Assembly (NCBI GenBank): GCA_009773375.1
Contig: WRPH01000008.1
Location: 115,108 to 179,107 of the forward strand
Direction of reading: 5' to 3'
DNA length: 64,000 nt
From: Paracoccaceae bacterium
GTDB lineage: Bacteria; Pseudomonadota; Alphaproteobacteria; Rhodobacterales; Rhodobacteraceae
Positions within the stretch are counted from its first letter, which is position 1; each line of letters begins with the position of its first letter. The translations under genes were made by a program, and so were the position numbers. The notes below the pieces were generated by a model. It saw only the letters and a list, made by a program, of their open reading frames with translations. It was not told where the DNA came from and ran no database searches. Below, one piece after another: positions 21,495 to 31,280 of this stretch.

Positions 21495-22124
21495 TTATTC
21501 CTTCCGGCTGGCCAGCGCGTTGATCGCGGCCACTGTGATGGCCGAGCCGCCAAGCCGCCCGCGCACGATCAGCGAGGGCACCGGCAGATCCTGCATCAAC
21601 GCCGCTTTCGATTCCGCAGCACCGATAAAACCGACAGGGCAGCCAATAATCGCGGCAGGGCGCGGGCAAGCCGGGTCTTCCAGCATGTTCAGCAGGTGGA
21701 AAAGCGCCGTCGGCGCGTTGCCGATCGCCACCACCGCGCCCGCAAGGTGCGGCCGCCACAATTCCAGCGCTGCGGCGGATCGGGTGTTGGCCATGTCTTT
21801 GGCAAGGCCGGGAACCGAAGCGTCATGCAGGGTGCAGATCACCTGATTGCCCGCGGGCAGGCGACCGCGCGTCACCCCTTCCGACACCATCCGCGCATCG
21901 CAGAGGATCGGCGCCCCCGCCTCAAGGGCTGCGCGGGCGGCGATGGCCATGCCTTGCGAGAATTCAACAAAAGCCTCCAGCCCGACCATGCCAGCGGCGT
22001 GGATCATCCGCACCACCACGATTTCTTCCTCGGGGGTGAAGCGGGCCAGATCGGCCTCGGCCCGGATGGTCGCAAAGGATTGCCGGTAAATCTCGGCACC
22101 GTCGGTGATGTAGGTATGCGGCAT
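21495..22124 (-). CDS. cobH: Precorrin-8X methylmutase
   Basis: ICDARMVSEGVT; IGNAPTALFHLLNML; IGCPVGFIGAAESK. Confidence 0.95.
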   Translation of the reverse strand: MPHTYITDGAEIYRQSFATIRAEADLARFTPEEEIVVVRMIHAAGMVGLEAFVEFSQGMAIAARAALEAGAPILCDARMVSEGVTRGRLPAGNQVICTLHDASVPGLAKDMANTRSAAALELWRPHLAGAVVAIGNAPTALFHLLNMLEDPACPRPAAIIGCPVGFIGAAESKAALMQDLPVPSLIVRGRLGGSAITVAAINALASRKE

Positions 22125-23281
22125 CAGGGGGTCTCGGTCAGGATATTGGTTTCGGTGAGGTCAGCGGCGGATAGACCGACGCGGAGCGGCGTGCCAGAGG
22201 CCGTGCCGTTGCGGATCAGCGCAAAGCCTTCGGACGTGGCGGTCAGAGTAAGGGGCGCGGCGGTCGGATGCGCGCAGCCTTTGGCGCAACCCGATACATG
22301 CAGGGTTTCGGTCAGGCGGGGCGCGAGACTGCGGGCCAAGGGCCGGGTGGCGGCATGGGCTTGCAGGCAGCCCGGCGCGCCAGTGCAGGCAATCACGCGC
22401 AGCATCGGGTCGGCGGCATCGGTAATCAGGCCGGAAATTTGCGGGGCTTCGGTCAGCGCTTCGATCAGCAGCATCCGCCATGGCGTGATCCGCAGCGCGC
22501 CAAGATCGGCCAACGCGGCAAGGGTTTCGGCCTGCATCTGGCCGAATTCAAAGCCAACAAGCTGGCCTTGCGCTGAAGGCCCCGGACGCGGCGGCGCGAC
22601 AACGGGCAGACGGGGAACGGTGAAACCTTCTGGCAAGGCATGACGTTTCAGCAGCGCGGCCATGCGACCCCTGCCCTCGGTCACGCCACCTTTGATAATG
22701 AACCAATGGGCAAGCGCCACGGCCTCGGGGATGGCGGTTGCCGCGGTGACGGGCTTTGCCAGCGGATGATCGGCGGCTGCGAGCAGCAGGCCGTCTGGCC
22801 CGGTTTCCAGCCAGATATCGGCAGAAACCTCGCGCAGCATCGGGACGGAGGCGGTGTCAATCACGAAGCCGAATTTGCCGGGCAGCGCGGGGGCATTGGC
22901 GGTTGAAAGCGCCTGTGTCATTCGGGCAGCTAGGTCTTGAGTTGCATCACTTGCATCCCAGAACGGGGTGACAACGATATTGCGGCGAGCCTCGGCCTCG
23001 GCATTTGCGTCGATCAGATCAAGCGCGCGCAGGCCTTCGATCAGGGCCGGATGGCTGGCCTCGGTGACGCCGCGCAGTTGCACATTGGCGCGCGAGGACA
23101 GGTCAATCAGGCCGTTGCCGTGGGCCATGGCCATGGTGGCGATGGCGCGGGCCTGATCCGGGGTCAGGCGGCCACCGCGCGGGCGAATGCGCACGACCAG
23201 CCCATCGCCGGATTGCATCGGGCGCAGGGCACCGGGGCACCAGCCCTGGATGATCGGGGTTTGGTTGTTGGCCCCGCTCAT
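22124..23281 (-). CDS. cobG: Precorrin-3B synthase
   Basis: Nitrite/sulfite-reductase-like; IACTGAPGCLQA and VSGCAKGCAHP cysteine motifs. Confidence 0.92.
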   Translation of the reverse strand: MSGANNQTPIIQGWCPGALRPMQSGDGLVVRIRPRGGRLTPDQARAIATMAMAHGNGLIDLSSRANVQLRGVTEASHPALIEGLRALDLIDANAEAEARRNIVVTPFWDASDATQDLAARMTQALSTANAPALPGKFGFVIDTASVPMLREVSADIWLETGPDGLLLAAADHPLAKPVTAATAIPEAVALAHWFIIKGGVTEGRGRMAALLKRHALPEGFTVPRLPVVAPPRPGPSAQGQLVGFEFGQMQAETLAALADLGALRITPWRMLLIEALTEAPQISGLITDAADPMLRVIACTGAPGCLQAHAATRPLARSLAPRLTETLHVSGCAKGCAHPTAAPLTLTATSEGFALIRNGTASGTPLRVGLSAADLTETNILTETP

Positions 23282-26200
23282 TCCGACGCCCCCAGCATCG
23301 CGGCGATGGAATTGCGCCGGGTGATCCAGAGGCCCGCGTCGTGCAAAGCCTGAAACCGGGCTTGCAAGGCGGCGAGGGCGGCGGGGTTTTCGGCCTGCAT
23401 GAAGTCAACCAGATCGGCACGACCCAGTGTTGCTTCGTGATACAAATCAAACAGATGCGCCGGGACATCGCGGGTCAGATGGGCGTAGGCGGCAAGGTTA
23501 TCCAAGGTGGCGGTGATCTCGGCGGCACCGCGAAAGCCGTGGCGCATCATGCCAGTGGCCCAAGCCGGGTTTGCGGCGCGGGCGCGCACCACGCGACCGA
23601 TTTCTTCGGCCACCAGACGCGCTTGCGGCGCATCCGGGCGGCTGGCGTCGATGTGGTAAAGCGCGGGCGTGGCAGCTCCGATTGCGGCCATCGCGGCAGC
23701 AAACCCGCCTTCATGCGCGGCGTAGTCGGGAGCAAGCAGGATGTCGGTTTCGACCAGATCCTGAATATGCGCGTAGCCGTCGGCATTGCGCAGGCGGTCT
23801 TCCAGAGCGGCGCGATTGTGCTGGGTCTGACCCTTGGCATCGATGGTCCAATCTGACCCCGACAGCCACGCCTCGCCCGCCGCCGCGCGGCCTTCGGCGC
23901 TGTAATCTTCCAGCGCGGGTTCCATGCCCATGCCATAAAGGCCGGGTTTCGGGCCGAACACGCGCGGACCGGCGGCCAGATAGGGGTTCATGTCAGCCGC
24001 CTCGTCGCGCGCTGCCAAAGCCGCAGCCCCGGCATCGAAGAGCTGCGACAGCCCGCCGAACACATCGCGGAACAGACCCGACACCCGCAGCGTCACGTCA
24101 ATCCGTGGCCGCCCCAGCAAGGCAAGCGGTACGACTTCAAAGCCGGAGACCCGTTCTGATCCTTCGTCCCATTTCGGCGCAAGCCCGGCGAGGTGCATCG
24201 CCATCGCCAGCTCTTCGCCCGCCGTGCGCATCGTCGCCGACCCCCACAAGTCGATCACCAGACCGCGCGGCCAGTCGCCCTTGTCTTGCAGATGACGGCG
24301 CAACAGTTCTTCGGCCAGCTTGACGCCTTGAGCATGTGCCCCGCGTGACGGGACGGCGCGCGGATCGACGGAATAGAGGTTGCGCCCGGTCGGCAGCACG
24401 TCAGACCGCCCCCGCCACGGGCTGCCCGATGGGCCAGCGGTGACGCGGTGGCCCGCAAGGGCTGCCAGCAGGCCTTCGGTTTCCCCCGGCGCTTGGCCAT
24501 AGATGTGCAGGCCGTCGCCGAACTGGCTTTCCTTGATATCGCAGACAAAACGGTCGATGCGGGTGATCGCCTCGGCCGCGCTGGCGTTTTGATCCAACCC
24601 CAGATCGGCCTCTACCCCCGAGGCTTGCGCCTCGTCACGGATGGTGGCGATCAGGCGATTGCGCCGGGCCGGGTCAAGGCCATCGGCGGTGGAGTATTCA
24701 TCCAGCAGTCGTTCCAACCGCAGCAGACCGTCGGGCGTGGCACTTTGCGCCAAGGGTGGCGGCATGTGGCCCAACGTGACAGCCCCGATGCGCCGCTTGG
24801 CCTGTGCGGCTTCACCGGGGTCGTTGACGATGAAGGGGTAGATCACCGGCAGCGCACCCGTCAGCGCCTCTGGCCAGCAATCGGTTGAAAGTGCAACGGA
24901 TTTCCCCGGCAGCCATTCCAGCGTGCCATGCGCGCCAATGTGGACCAGCGCATGCAGGCCTTGCGCGCGCAGCCACAGGTAAAAGGCGACATAGGCATGG
25001 CGCGGGGTGCGGGCGAGATCGTGGTAATCGGTTTCCCGCTGGTCCACGGTGCCGCGTTCGGGTTGCAGGGCGATAAGCGCTTCCCCTGCGCGGGTGGCGG
25101 CGAAATGGAACTGGCCGTTTTGCACGAGGGGGTCGGTTTCGGGGGCGCCCCAAGCGGCGGTCAGGGCGGCTTGCAGCGGTTCCGGCAGCGTGGACAAGAC
25201 AGCTTTGTAAGCCTCCAGCGGCCAGCTTAGGGTTTGGCGGATCAGGGTTTGGCCGAGCTCTTTGGCGGGGCAAACCGGATAGCCTGCGGCGGCCAAAGTC
25301 GCGGTCAGCGCCTCGGTCGAGGCCAGCGCATCAAGACCCACCGCATGGGCGATCTGGTCGGGCCTGCCGGGATAGGTCGAAAGGATCACCGCCAGCTTGC
25401 GCTGCGGCGCGGGGGTTTCGGCCAGTCGGTGCCAGCCCAGAACCCGATCCACCACCGCCTGCACGCGGGCGGGATCGGCGCGGTGGGCAAACCGGGAAAA
25501 TTGCAGATACGGGTCGCGCTTGCCGGGGGATTTGAAGCTGATCACACCGGCGAAGACACGGCCATCGACCTCGGGCAGCACCACATGCATCGCCAGATCG
25601 GCGGGGGAAAGGCCGCGTTCCGACGCCGCCCAATCCCGACGCCGCGCGGTGGAAAGCGCAACCTGAAACACCGGGCAACCGGCGGCATCGAGAGGGGTGG
25701 AGCCATCGGCCAGCCGCGCCGAAAATGCGGTGGCGTTGACAATGGCAACCGGGCGCAGATGCGCAAGCGCAACACGCAGGAATGCGGGGGCGCCGGGGGC
25801 CTTCAGCGATGGCGCAAACACCCCAAAGGCTTGCAGGCCGCGCGCCCGAAAGCTGCGGATCAGCGCATCGACAGGGTCGGTGTCGGCAGCGGTCAGATAG
25901 CTGCGGTAGAAGATGACGGCCACGGCAGGCCCGGTGATGTCAGGCGGTTGGATCACGCCTTGGTCAGGATCATACCAACCACAATCGGGCATGGTTTTAT
26001 CGCCCATGACCGGCCCGGCATAAAGCCCCGCCGCCAAGGACAGTTGCGCCAAAGCCGCCTGTGCCGCCACCGCGCCGCCCGCATCACACAGCGCCGACAA
26101 GCGCCGCAAGGTGCTGATCGGCAAGGTAGAATAGCCATCCAGCGCCGTGTCTTCGCGACCATCGGCAGGCAGCACGGCCAGCGCGATGCCCTGACGCCGG

Positions 26201-26526
26201 GCAAGATCCTGCAGCTGCATCAGACCATAAGACCAATAGTTTTCACCGCCGATCAGCCGCACCAGAAGGCCTTTGACCCCCGGCAGGGTCTGCTGAACAT
26301 AGGTGTCCACCGACATCGGGTGTTTGAGCGCAACAAGGTTCGCCAAGCGCAAGGAGGGCAGCTTTCCAGCCTCCCCGCTTTGATTTGCACGATGCCAGCC
26401 CGCCGCGAAAGCGCCAAGGTCGCTGTCGGAAAACGACAAAACCACCAGCTCGGCAGGGGATTGCCCCAGATCGAACGGGGTTTCAGTATCCTCCAGCCCA
26501 TGGCTTTCGCGGAAGACGACGTGCAT
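23278..26526 (-). CDS. cobN: Aerobic cobaltochelatase subunit CobN
   Basis: 1082 aa; IGAHGTLEWLPGKSVALS; KLAEELLRRH; Mg/Co-chelatase large-subunit features. Confidence 0.96.
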   Translation of the reverse strand: MHVVFRESHGLEDTETPFDLGQSPAELVVLSFSDSDLGAFAAGWHRANQSGEAGKLPSLRLANLVALKHPMSVDTYVQQTLPGVKGLLVRLIGGENYWSYGLMQLQDLARRQGIALAVLPADGREDTALDGYSTLPISTLRRLSALCDAGGAVAAQAALAQLSLAAGLYAGPVMGDKTMPDCGWYDPDQGVIQPPDITGPAVAVIFYRSYLTAADTDPVDALIRSFRARGLQAFGVFAPSLKAPGAPAFLRVALAHLRPVAIVNATAFSARLADGSTPLDAAGCPVFQVALSTARRRDWAASERGLSPADLAMHVVLPEVDGRVFAGVISFKSPGKRDPYLQFSRFAHRADPARVQAVVDRVLGWHRLAETPAPQRKLAVILSTYPGRPDQIAHAVGLDALASTEALTATLAAAGYPVCPAKELGQTLIRQTLSWPLEAYKAVLSTLPEPLQAALTAAWGAPETDPLVQNGQFHFAATRAGEALIALQPERGTVDQRETDYHDLARTPRHAYVAFYLWLRAQGLHALVHIGAHGTLEWLPGKSVALSTDCWPEALTGALPVIYPFIVNDPGEAAQAKRRIGAVTLGHMPPPLAQSATPDGLLRLERLLDEYSTADGLDPARRNRLIATIRDEAQASGVEADLGLDQNASAAEAITRIDRFVCDIKESQFGDGLHIYGQAPGETEGLLAALAGHRVTAGPSGSPWRGRSDVLPTGRNLYSVDPRAVPSRGAHAQGVKLAEELLRRHLQDKGDWPRGLVIDLWGSATMRTAGEELAMAMHLAGLAPKWDEGSERVSGFEVVPLALLGRPRIDVTLRVSGLFRDVFGGLSQLFDAGAAALAARDEAADMNPYLAAGPRVFGPKPGLYGMGMEPALEDYSAEGRAAAGEAWLSGSDWTIDAKGQTQHNRAALEDRLRNADGYAHIQDLVETDILLAPDYAAHEGGFAAAMAAIGAATPALYHIDASRPDAPQARLVAEEIGRVVRARAANPAWATGMMRHGFRGAAEITATLDNLAAYAHLTRDVPAHLFDLYHEATLGRADLVDFMQAENPAALAALQARFQALHDAGLWITRRNSIAAMLGASE

Positions 26527-26529
26527 GGC

Positions 26530-27564
26530 TCAGGCCCCCAGCACAGCGCGGATGGCGGCCAGATCGACGTGATCATGCTCGGCGATCACCACAAGCTGAC
26601 CCTGCCGCGGGCTGCTGCCCCAAGGCCGGTCAAACTGATGCCGCACCCGCGCACCCACCGCCTGCACCAACAGCCGCATCGGCTTGCCGGTGACAGCGAC
26701 ATAGCCCTTCACCCGCAGGATGTTCTGTTCCGTGGCAAGCCGCTGGATCGCCGCGACCAAAGCATCGATATCGCTGATTTCCGGCAGGTCGATGACGACG
26801 GTGTCGAAATCGTCATGTTCGTGATCGTCGTGGCCATCGTGATGCGACGGGCGCGCGGCCAGATCATCTTCGGCGCGGGAATTCAGGCCAAGGATCAGCG
26901 CCGGGTCAATGATGCCTTCGCTCATCGACAGGATCGGAATCGGGCGCGGGCTTTCGGCCATGATCACCGCACGGGCCGCAGCAAGACCCGCGTCACCCGC
27001 CAGATCGGCCTTTGACATCAGGATGATGTCGGCACAGGCGATCTGATCTTCGAAGACTTCGGACAGCGGGGTTTCGTGATCCAGACTGGGATCAGCCATG
27101 CGCTGCGCGTCCACCGCCGCGACATTCGGTGCAAAGCGGCCAGCGGCAACCGCCTCGGCATCGGCCAGGGCGATCACGCCATCAACGGTGATCTTCGAGC
27201 GGATCGCAGGCCAGTCGAACGCCTTCAGCAGAGGCTTCGGCAAGGCAAGGCCCGAGGTTTCGATCAGAATGTGATCGGGGCGCTGCGGCAGCGCCATCAG
27301 CGCCTCAATCGTCGGGATGAAGTCATCGGCGACGGTGCAGCAGATGCAGCCGTTGGCGAGTTCGACAATGTTTTCAACCGGACAGTTTTCATCGGCACAG
27401 GATTTCAGGATGTCGCCATCCACCCCGACAGTACCGAATTCGTTGACCAGAATAGCCAGCCGCTTGCCCTGCGGATTGGCCATCAGGTGCCGGATCAGCG
27501 TGGTTTTACCCGCGCCCAGAAAGCCGGTAATCACAGTGACGGGGATTTTTGCCAGATCAGACAT
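26530..27564 (-). CDS. cobW: CobW-like GTPase
   Basis: VTVITGFLGAGKTTLIRHLM; NGCICCTVADDF; HHDGHDDHEHDDFD His/Asp-rich segment. Confidence 0.94.
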   Translation of the reverse strand: MSDLAKIPVTVITGFLGAGKTTLIRHLMANPQGKRLAILVNEFGTVGVDGDILKSCADENCPVENIVELANGCICCTVADDFIPTIEALMALPQRPDHILIETSGLALPKPLLKAFDWPAIRSKITVDGVIALADAEAVAAGRFAPNVAAVDAQRMADPSLDHETPLSEVFEDQIACADIILMSKADLAGDAGLAAARAVIMAESPRPIPILSMSEGIIDPALILGLNSRAEDDLAARPSHHDGHDDHEHDDFDTVVIDLPEISDIDALVAAIQRLATEQNILRVKGYVAVTGKPMRLLVQAVGARVRHQFDRPWGSSPRQGQLVVIAEHDHVDLAAIRAVLGA

Positions 27565-27934
27565 TTGAAGGCTCCAAAGGGGGAATAATCGGCGGGATTC
27601 GGGCAAGACTTTGCTTGCGGAAGATCACCGGGCGGGCGCGCCACGGCACAAGGCCATCGGGTGCGGCAACATAAGCAGCAGCACCGGCCAGAATTTCGGT
27701 GGCATCGGCTTCTGTCAGCCGGCCATAAACGTAAGACCACCGGCCAGGAGCCGACAGCGCCACAGCCGCGCCAGAGTTGCAGGCCGACAGGCATTCAACG
27801 CCGACGATGCGCAGACCTTCGGGGACTTCACCCGCGATCAGTGCGGCATGAAGCCGTGCGCCCGGCACGGGGCGGCCATCTTCAACCGGCTCTCCGGCTT
27901 TGCAGGTGGTGCAGACGTGCAGCGTTACGGTCAT
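27557..27934 (-). CDS. DUF1636 family predicted metal-binding protein (copy b)
   Basis: MTVTLHVCTTCKAGEP...VECLSACNSGAAVALSAPGRWSYVYG; four-Cys pattern as in copy a. Confidence 0.82.
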   Translation of the reverse strand: MTVTLHVCTTCKAGEPVEDGRPVPGARLHAALIAGEVPEGLRIVGVECLSACNSGAAVALSAPGRWSYVYGRLTEADATEILAGAAAYVAAPDGLVPWRARPVIFRKQSLARIPPIIPPLEPSNV

Positions 27935-28002
27935 CGGCCAACCCAGTTGCGGCAAGACGGGAATGGCCAGAGCAAGCGCAGAACGCGCAAAGCCTGCTGG
28001 TT

Positions 28003-28204
28003 GCGGAAAACACCCCGTCCGCCCGTTCAGTTCATGCGCTGGCAGGTCTCCCGGCTTGCGGATCCGGGGTTTCCCCCACGGCGGCCTGCCTTCCCGGATT
28101 GCTCCAGTGGCATCAGGCAACCTCTCCGGTCACGGTCGCGGGGGCGGCAGCTTTCGGGGTTGCCCCCTTTCGCATTCCCTCTTCGCCTGTCATAGACAGG
28201 AACC
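28003..28204 (-). ncRNA. Cobalamin riboswitch (RS3) at the head of the DUF1636b-cobW-cobN operon
   Basis: Minus strand: GAAGAGGGAATGCGAAAGGGGG...GCCGCCCCCGCGACCG...TGCCACTGGAGC...GGGAAGGCAGG; downstream hairpin loop again contains GGGTGT. Confidence 0.88.
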
Positions 28205-28260
28205 AGCGCGGCTTCACCTCTTGGCAGAACCACGCGCCTTGTCAAGCAACGGATGGCCCC

Positions 28261-28911
28261 ATGTCTGACCCCCTGCCCCCCTCGGAAACCGAACACGACG
28301 CATCAGGTGATGAAAACGCCCGCCACGCCCGCAAGATGGCCAAGAAGAAGGCCGCGCGTGACAAGATCATGGCCGGCAAGGCTGGTGACAAAGGCCTGAT
28401 CATCGTCCATACCGGCGCGGGCAAGGGCAAATCCTCCAGCGGATTCGGCATGATTCTGCGCTGCATCGCGCATGAAATGCCCTGCGCGGTGGTGCAATTC
28501 ATCAAAGGTGCGTGGGATACCGGCGAGCGGCGGATCATCGAGACGCATTTCGCCGACCTGTGCGAATTTCACGCCATGGGTGAAGGCTTCACCTGGGAAA
28601 CCCAGGATCGGGAGCGCGATATCGCGATGGCCCGTAAGGGCTGGGAGAAGGCGAAAGAGTTGATCCGCGACCCCGATATTCGCTTCGTGCTGCTGGATGA
28701 AATCAACATCGCGCTGCGCTATGACTATCTGGATATCGCCGAGGTGCTGGCGTTTCTGGCCACTGAAAAGCCGCCGCTGACCCATGTGGTGCTGACCGGC
28801 CGCAACGCCAAGCCCGAGTTGATCGAGGCCGCTGATCTGGTCACCGAAATGACTCTGATCAAACACCCGTTCCGCTCGGGCATCAAAGCCCAGCCGGGGG
28901 TGGAGTTCTGA
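28261..28911 (+). CDS. cobO: Cob(I)yrinic acid a,c-diamide adenosyltransferase
   Basis: GLIIVHTGAGKGKSSSGFGMILRC; VQFIKGAWDTGERRI. Confidence 0.95.
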   Translation: MSDPLPPSETEHDASGDENARHARKMAKKKAARDKIMAGKAGDKGLIIVHTGAGKGKSSSGFGMILRCIAHEMPCAVVQFIKGAWDTGERRIIETHFADLCEFHAMGEGFTWETQDRERDIAMARKGWEKAKELIRDPDIRFVLLDEINIALRYDYLDIAEVLAFLATEKPPLTHVVLTGRNAKPELIEAADLVTEMTLIKHPFRSGIKAQPGVEF

Positions 28912-28938
28912 CAGGTCGCCCCCGACGACAGGGCGCAA

Positions 28939-29012
28939 AGGGGGCCAGCCCCCTCACCACATTGGCCAAGGCCAATGTGGCTTACCCCCGGGATATTTGA
29001 GCCAAGATGAAA
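28939..29012 (+). repeat. Palindrome plus GCCAAGATGAA intergenic element, copy A
   Basis: AGGGGGC-CA-GCCCCCT, CCACATTGGCC-AA-GGCCAATGTGG, then cccccgggatatttgagccaagatgaa. Confidence 0.85.
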
Positions 29013-29090
29013 GTAACGGAATGTTAAGTTTGTCCTGCGAATCTGATCTTGCCGAACAGGGGGGGACCCCGATGACGGCCCAAGGTGAAA

Positions 29091-29131
29091 GCGCAACACC
29101 TCCCCCGAGCAATCGGCCCGAGGTGTTGCGC
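29091..29131. repeat. GCGCAACACCTC / GAGGTGTTGCGC hairpin
   Basis: 12-bp perfect inverted repeat with 17-nt loop, in the cobO-cobQ gap. Confidence 0.75.
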
Positions 29132-29141
29132 CGTCCTTTGG

Positions 29142-29172
29142 CTTTCATCTTGGCTTCAAATATCCCCGCCGG
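29142..29172 (-). repeat. GCCAAGATGAA element tail, copy B (inverted relative to A)
   Basis: Reverse complement ggcggggatatttgaagccaagatgaaag. Confidence 0.85.
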
Positions 29173-29208
29173 AGGCTCCCGCCCCGGAGACAAGCTCTGC
29201 GTTTGGGG

Positions 29209-30660
29209 ATGGCAATGAAGGCGATCATGATTCAGGGTGCCGGTTCCAACGTCGGCAAGTCGCTGCTGGTGGCGGGGCTGTGTCGGGCGGCGCGGTTGCG
29301 CGGGCTGTCGGTGGCACCGTTCAAGCCGCAGAATATGTCAAACAATGCCGCCGTGACCGCAGACGGCGGCGAGATCGGCCGCGCGCAGGCGTTGCAGGCG
29401 CTGGCTTGCGGGCTGGAGCCGCACACCGATATGAACCCGGTGCTGTTGAAGCCGGAAAGTGAAACCGGCAGTCAGGTCGTGGTGCAGGGCAAGCGCATCG
29501 CCACGGTGAAGGCGCGCGATTATGCCGCGTTGAAGCCCAGTCTGATGGCCCCGGTGTTGGACAGTTTTAATCGCTTGAAATCGCAGCATGATCTGGTGAT
29601 TGTCGAGGGTGCCGGATCGCCTGCGGAAGTGAATTTGCGCAGTGGCGACATTGCGAATATGGGCTTTGCGCGCGCGGCCGATTGCCCGGTGATCCTGACC
29701 GGAGATATCGACCGTGGCGGGGTGATTGCGCAGATCGTCGGCTCTCAGGCGGTCCTGGACCCGGCCGACAACGCGATGATCGCGGGTTTTTTGATCAACA
29801 AGTTCCGTGGTGATCCGCGACTGTTCGACGATGGCTACCGTCTGATCGAGGCGCGCACCGGCTGGCGCGGCTTTGGCGTGGTGCCGTTCTTTGCTGATGC
29901 GTCAAGACTGCCTGCCGAGGATGCGCTGGATCTGCCGAAAGGCACCGCGCGCGCGGGCTACAGGATTGCCGCGCTGACCCTGTCACGCATCGCGAACTTT
30001 GACGATCTGGACCCCCTGGCGCAAGAACCGGGCGTCAGCCTGACGATGATCCGGGCGGGCGAGGTGATTCCGTGTGACACCGATCTGGTAATAATTCCGG
30101 GGTCGAAATCCACCCGTGGCGATCTGGCTTTTCTGCGGGCGCAGGGGTGGGACATTGATCTGGCGGCGCATCTGCGGCGGGGTGGCAGGGTTCTGGGGAT
30201 TTGTGGCGGCTATCAGATGCTTGGCCAGATCGTGCGCGACCCGGACGGCATCGAAGGCGCGGCCGGTGAGACGCCCGGCCTGGCGGCTCTGGCGATTGAA
30301 ACCGTGATGACGCCCGACAAACGCCTGTCCCGGATCGACGCCATTCACGCCGCCACGAAGCTGCCGATGCAGGGCTATGAAATTCACATCGGGCGGTCGG
30401 ATGGGCCTGATCGCGCGCGACCCTTTGCCTATGTCGATGGTCAGCCCGAGGGCGCTGTTTCGGCGGATGGCCGGGTGATGGGCAGCTATCTGCACGGCAT
30501 GTTTGCCAATGATGGCTTCCGGGCCGGTTTTCTGCGCCAGATCGGGGCGGCGGCGTCAGGGCTTGCCTATGGCGCGGGGGTGGAGGCGGTGCTCGACGCG
30601 CTGGCAGCACATCTGGAGCAGCACATTGACGTCACCGACCTGCTGGCACTGGCACGTTAG
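29209..30660 (+). CDS. cobQ: Cobyric acid synthase
   Basis: [52 protein letters not shown]. Confidence 0.96.
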   Translation: MAMKAIMIQGAGSNVGKSLLVAGLCRAARLRGLSVAPFKPQNMSNNAAVTADGGEIGRAQALQALACGLEPHTDMNPVLLKPESETGSQVVVQGKRIATVKARDYAALKPSLMAPVLDSFNRLKSQHDLVIVEGAGSPAEVNLRSGDIANMGFARAADCPVILTGDIDRGGVIAQIVGSQAVLDPADNAMIAGFLINKFRGDPRLFDDGYRLIEARTGWRGFGVVPFFADASRLPAEDALDLPKGTARAGYRIAALTLSRIANFDDLDPLAQEPGVSLTMIRAGEVIPCDTDLVIIPGSKSTRGDLAFLRAQGWDIDLAAHLRRGGRVLGICGGYQMLGQIVRDPDGIEGAAGETPGLAALAIETVMTPDKRLSRIDAIHAATKLPMQGYEIHIGRSDGPDRARPFAYVDGQPEGAVSADGRVMGSYLHGMFANDGFRAGFLRQIGAAASGLAYGAGVEAVLDALAAHLEQHIDVTDLLALAR

Positions 30661-31280
30661 CGCAGCTGCCATTCGGTTTCGGCATTGGCTTGCCAGCCAG
30701 TGCGGTGCAACAGCGGCGTGTCGTCGGTGAATTCGGGATGGCCAATGCAGAGGTAGGCGGCGAACTCCCAGCCTTGCGGCACGGCCAGTAACGCTTCGAT
30801 CCCATGCGGATCGAGGATCGACACCATCCCCAGCCCAAGGTTTTCGGCCCGCGCCGCCAGCCATAGCGTATGGATCGCCATCGCGGTAGATTGGCGCAGG
30901 GTTTCCGGCAAGGTCTGGCGGCCAAGGCCGTGGCCTGCCTCGGGGTTCACTTCGGTAAACACCGCCAGTTGCACCGGAGCCTGTTCCAGCCCGGCGAGTT
31001 TCAGTGCCAGATATTCGGCGTGTTTGTCGTCGATATACAACTGCGCGGCTGCGGTGTTGCAGCGCAGGAAATTGGCCCGCACCTCGGCGCGCAGGGCCAG
31101 ATCCTCCACCCGGATCACCCGCCATGGCCGGGCGTTGCCGACCGACGGCGCGCATTCCATCGTGGCGCGCAGGCCATCCAGCGTAGCTTCGTCAACCGGA
31201 TCGGGCCGGAAGTGGCGGACATCACGACGCCAGCGCAGGATGCTGCGCAGGGTGATGGATTGTTCATGCGTGAACTGCAT
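30657..31280 (-). CDS. bluB: 5,6-dimethylbenzimidazole synthase
   Basis: [45 protein letters not shown]; nitroreductase-like. Confidence 0.95.
   Translation of the reverse strand: MQFTHEQSITLRSILRWRRDVRHFRPDPVDEATLDGLRATMECAPSVGNARPWRVIRVEDLALRAEVRANFLRCNTAAAQLYIDDKHAEYLALKLAGLEQAPVQLAVFTEVNPEAGHGLGRQTLPETLRQSTAMAIHTLWLAARAENLGLGMVSILDPHGIEALLAVPQGWEFAAYLCIGHPEFTDDTPLLHRTGWQANAETEWQLR

Noticed and set aside
25234-27015. 593-aa plus-strand ORF antisense to cobN/cobW
   Set aside because: Arg/Gly/His/Gln-rich mirror-frame translation typical of high-GC DNA; cobN and cobW on the other strand have clear family motifs.
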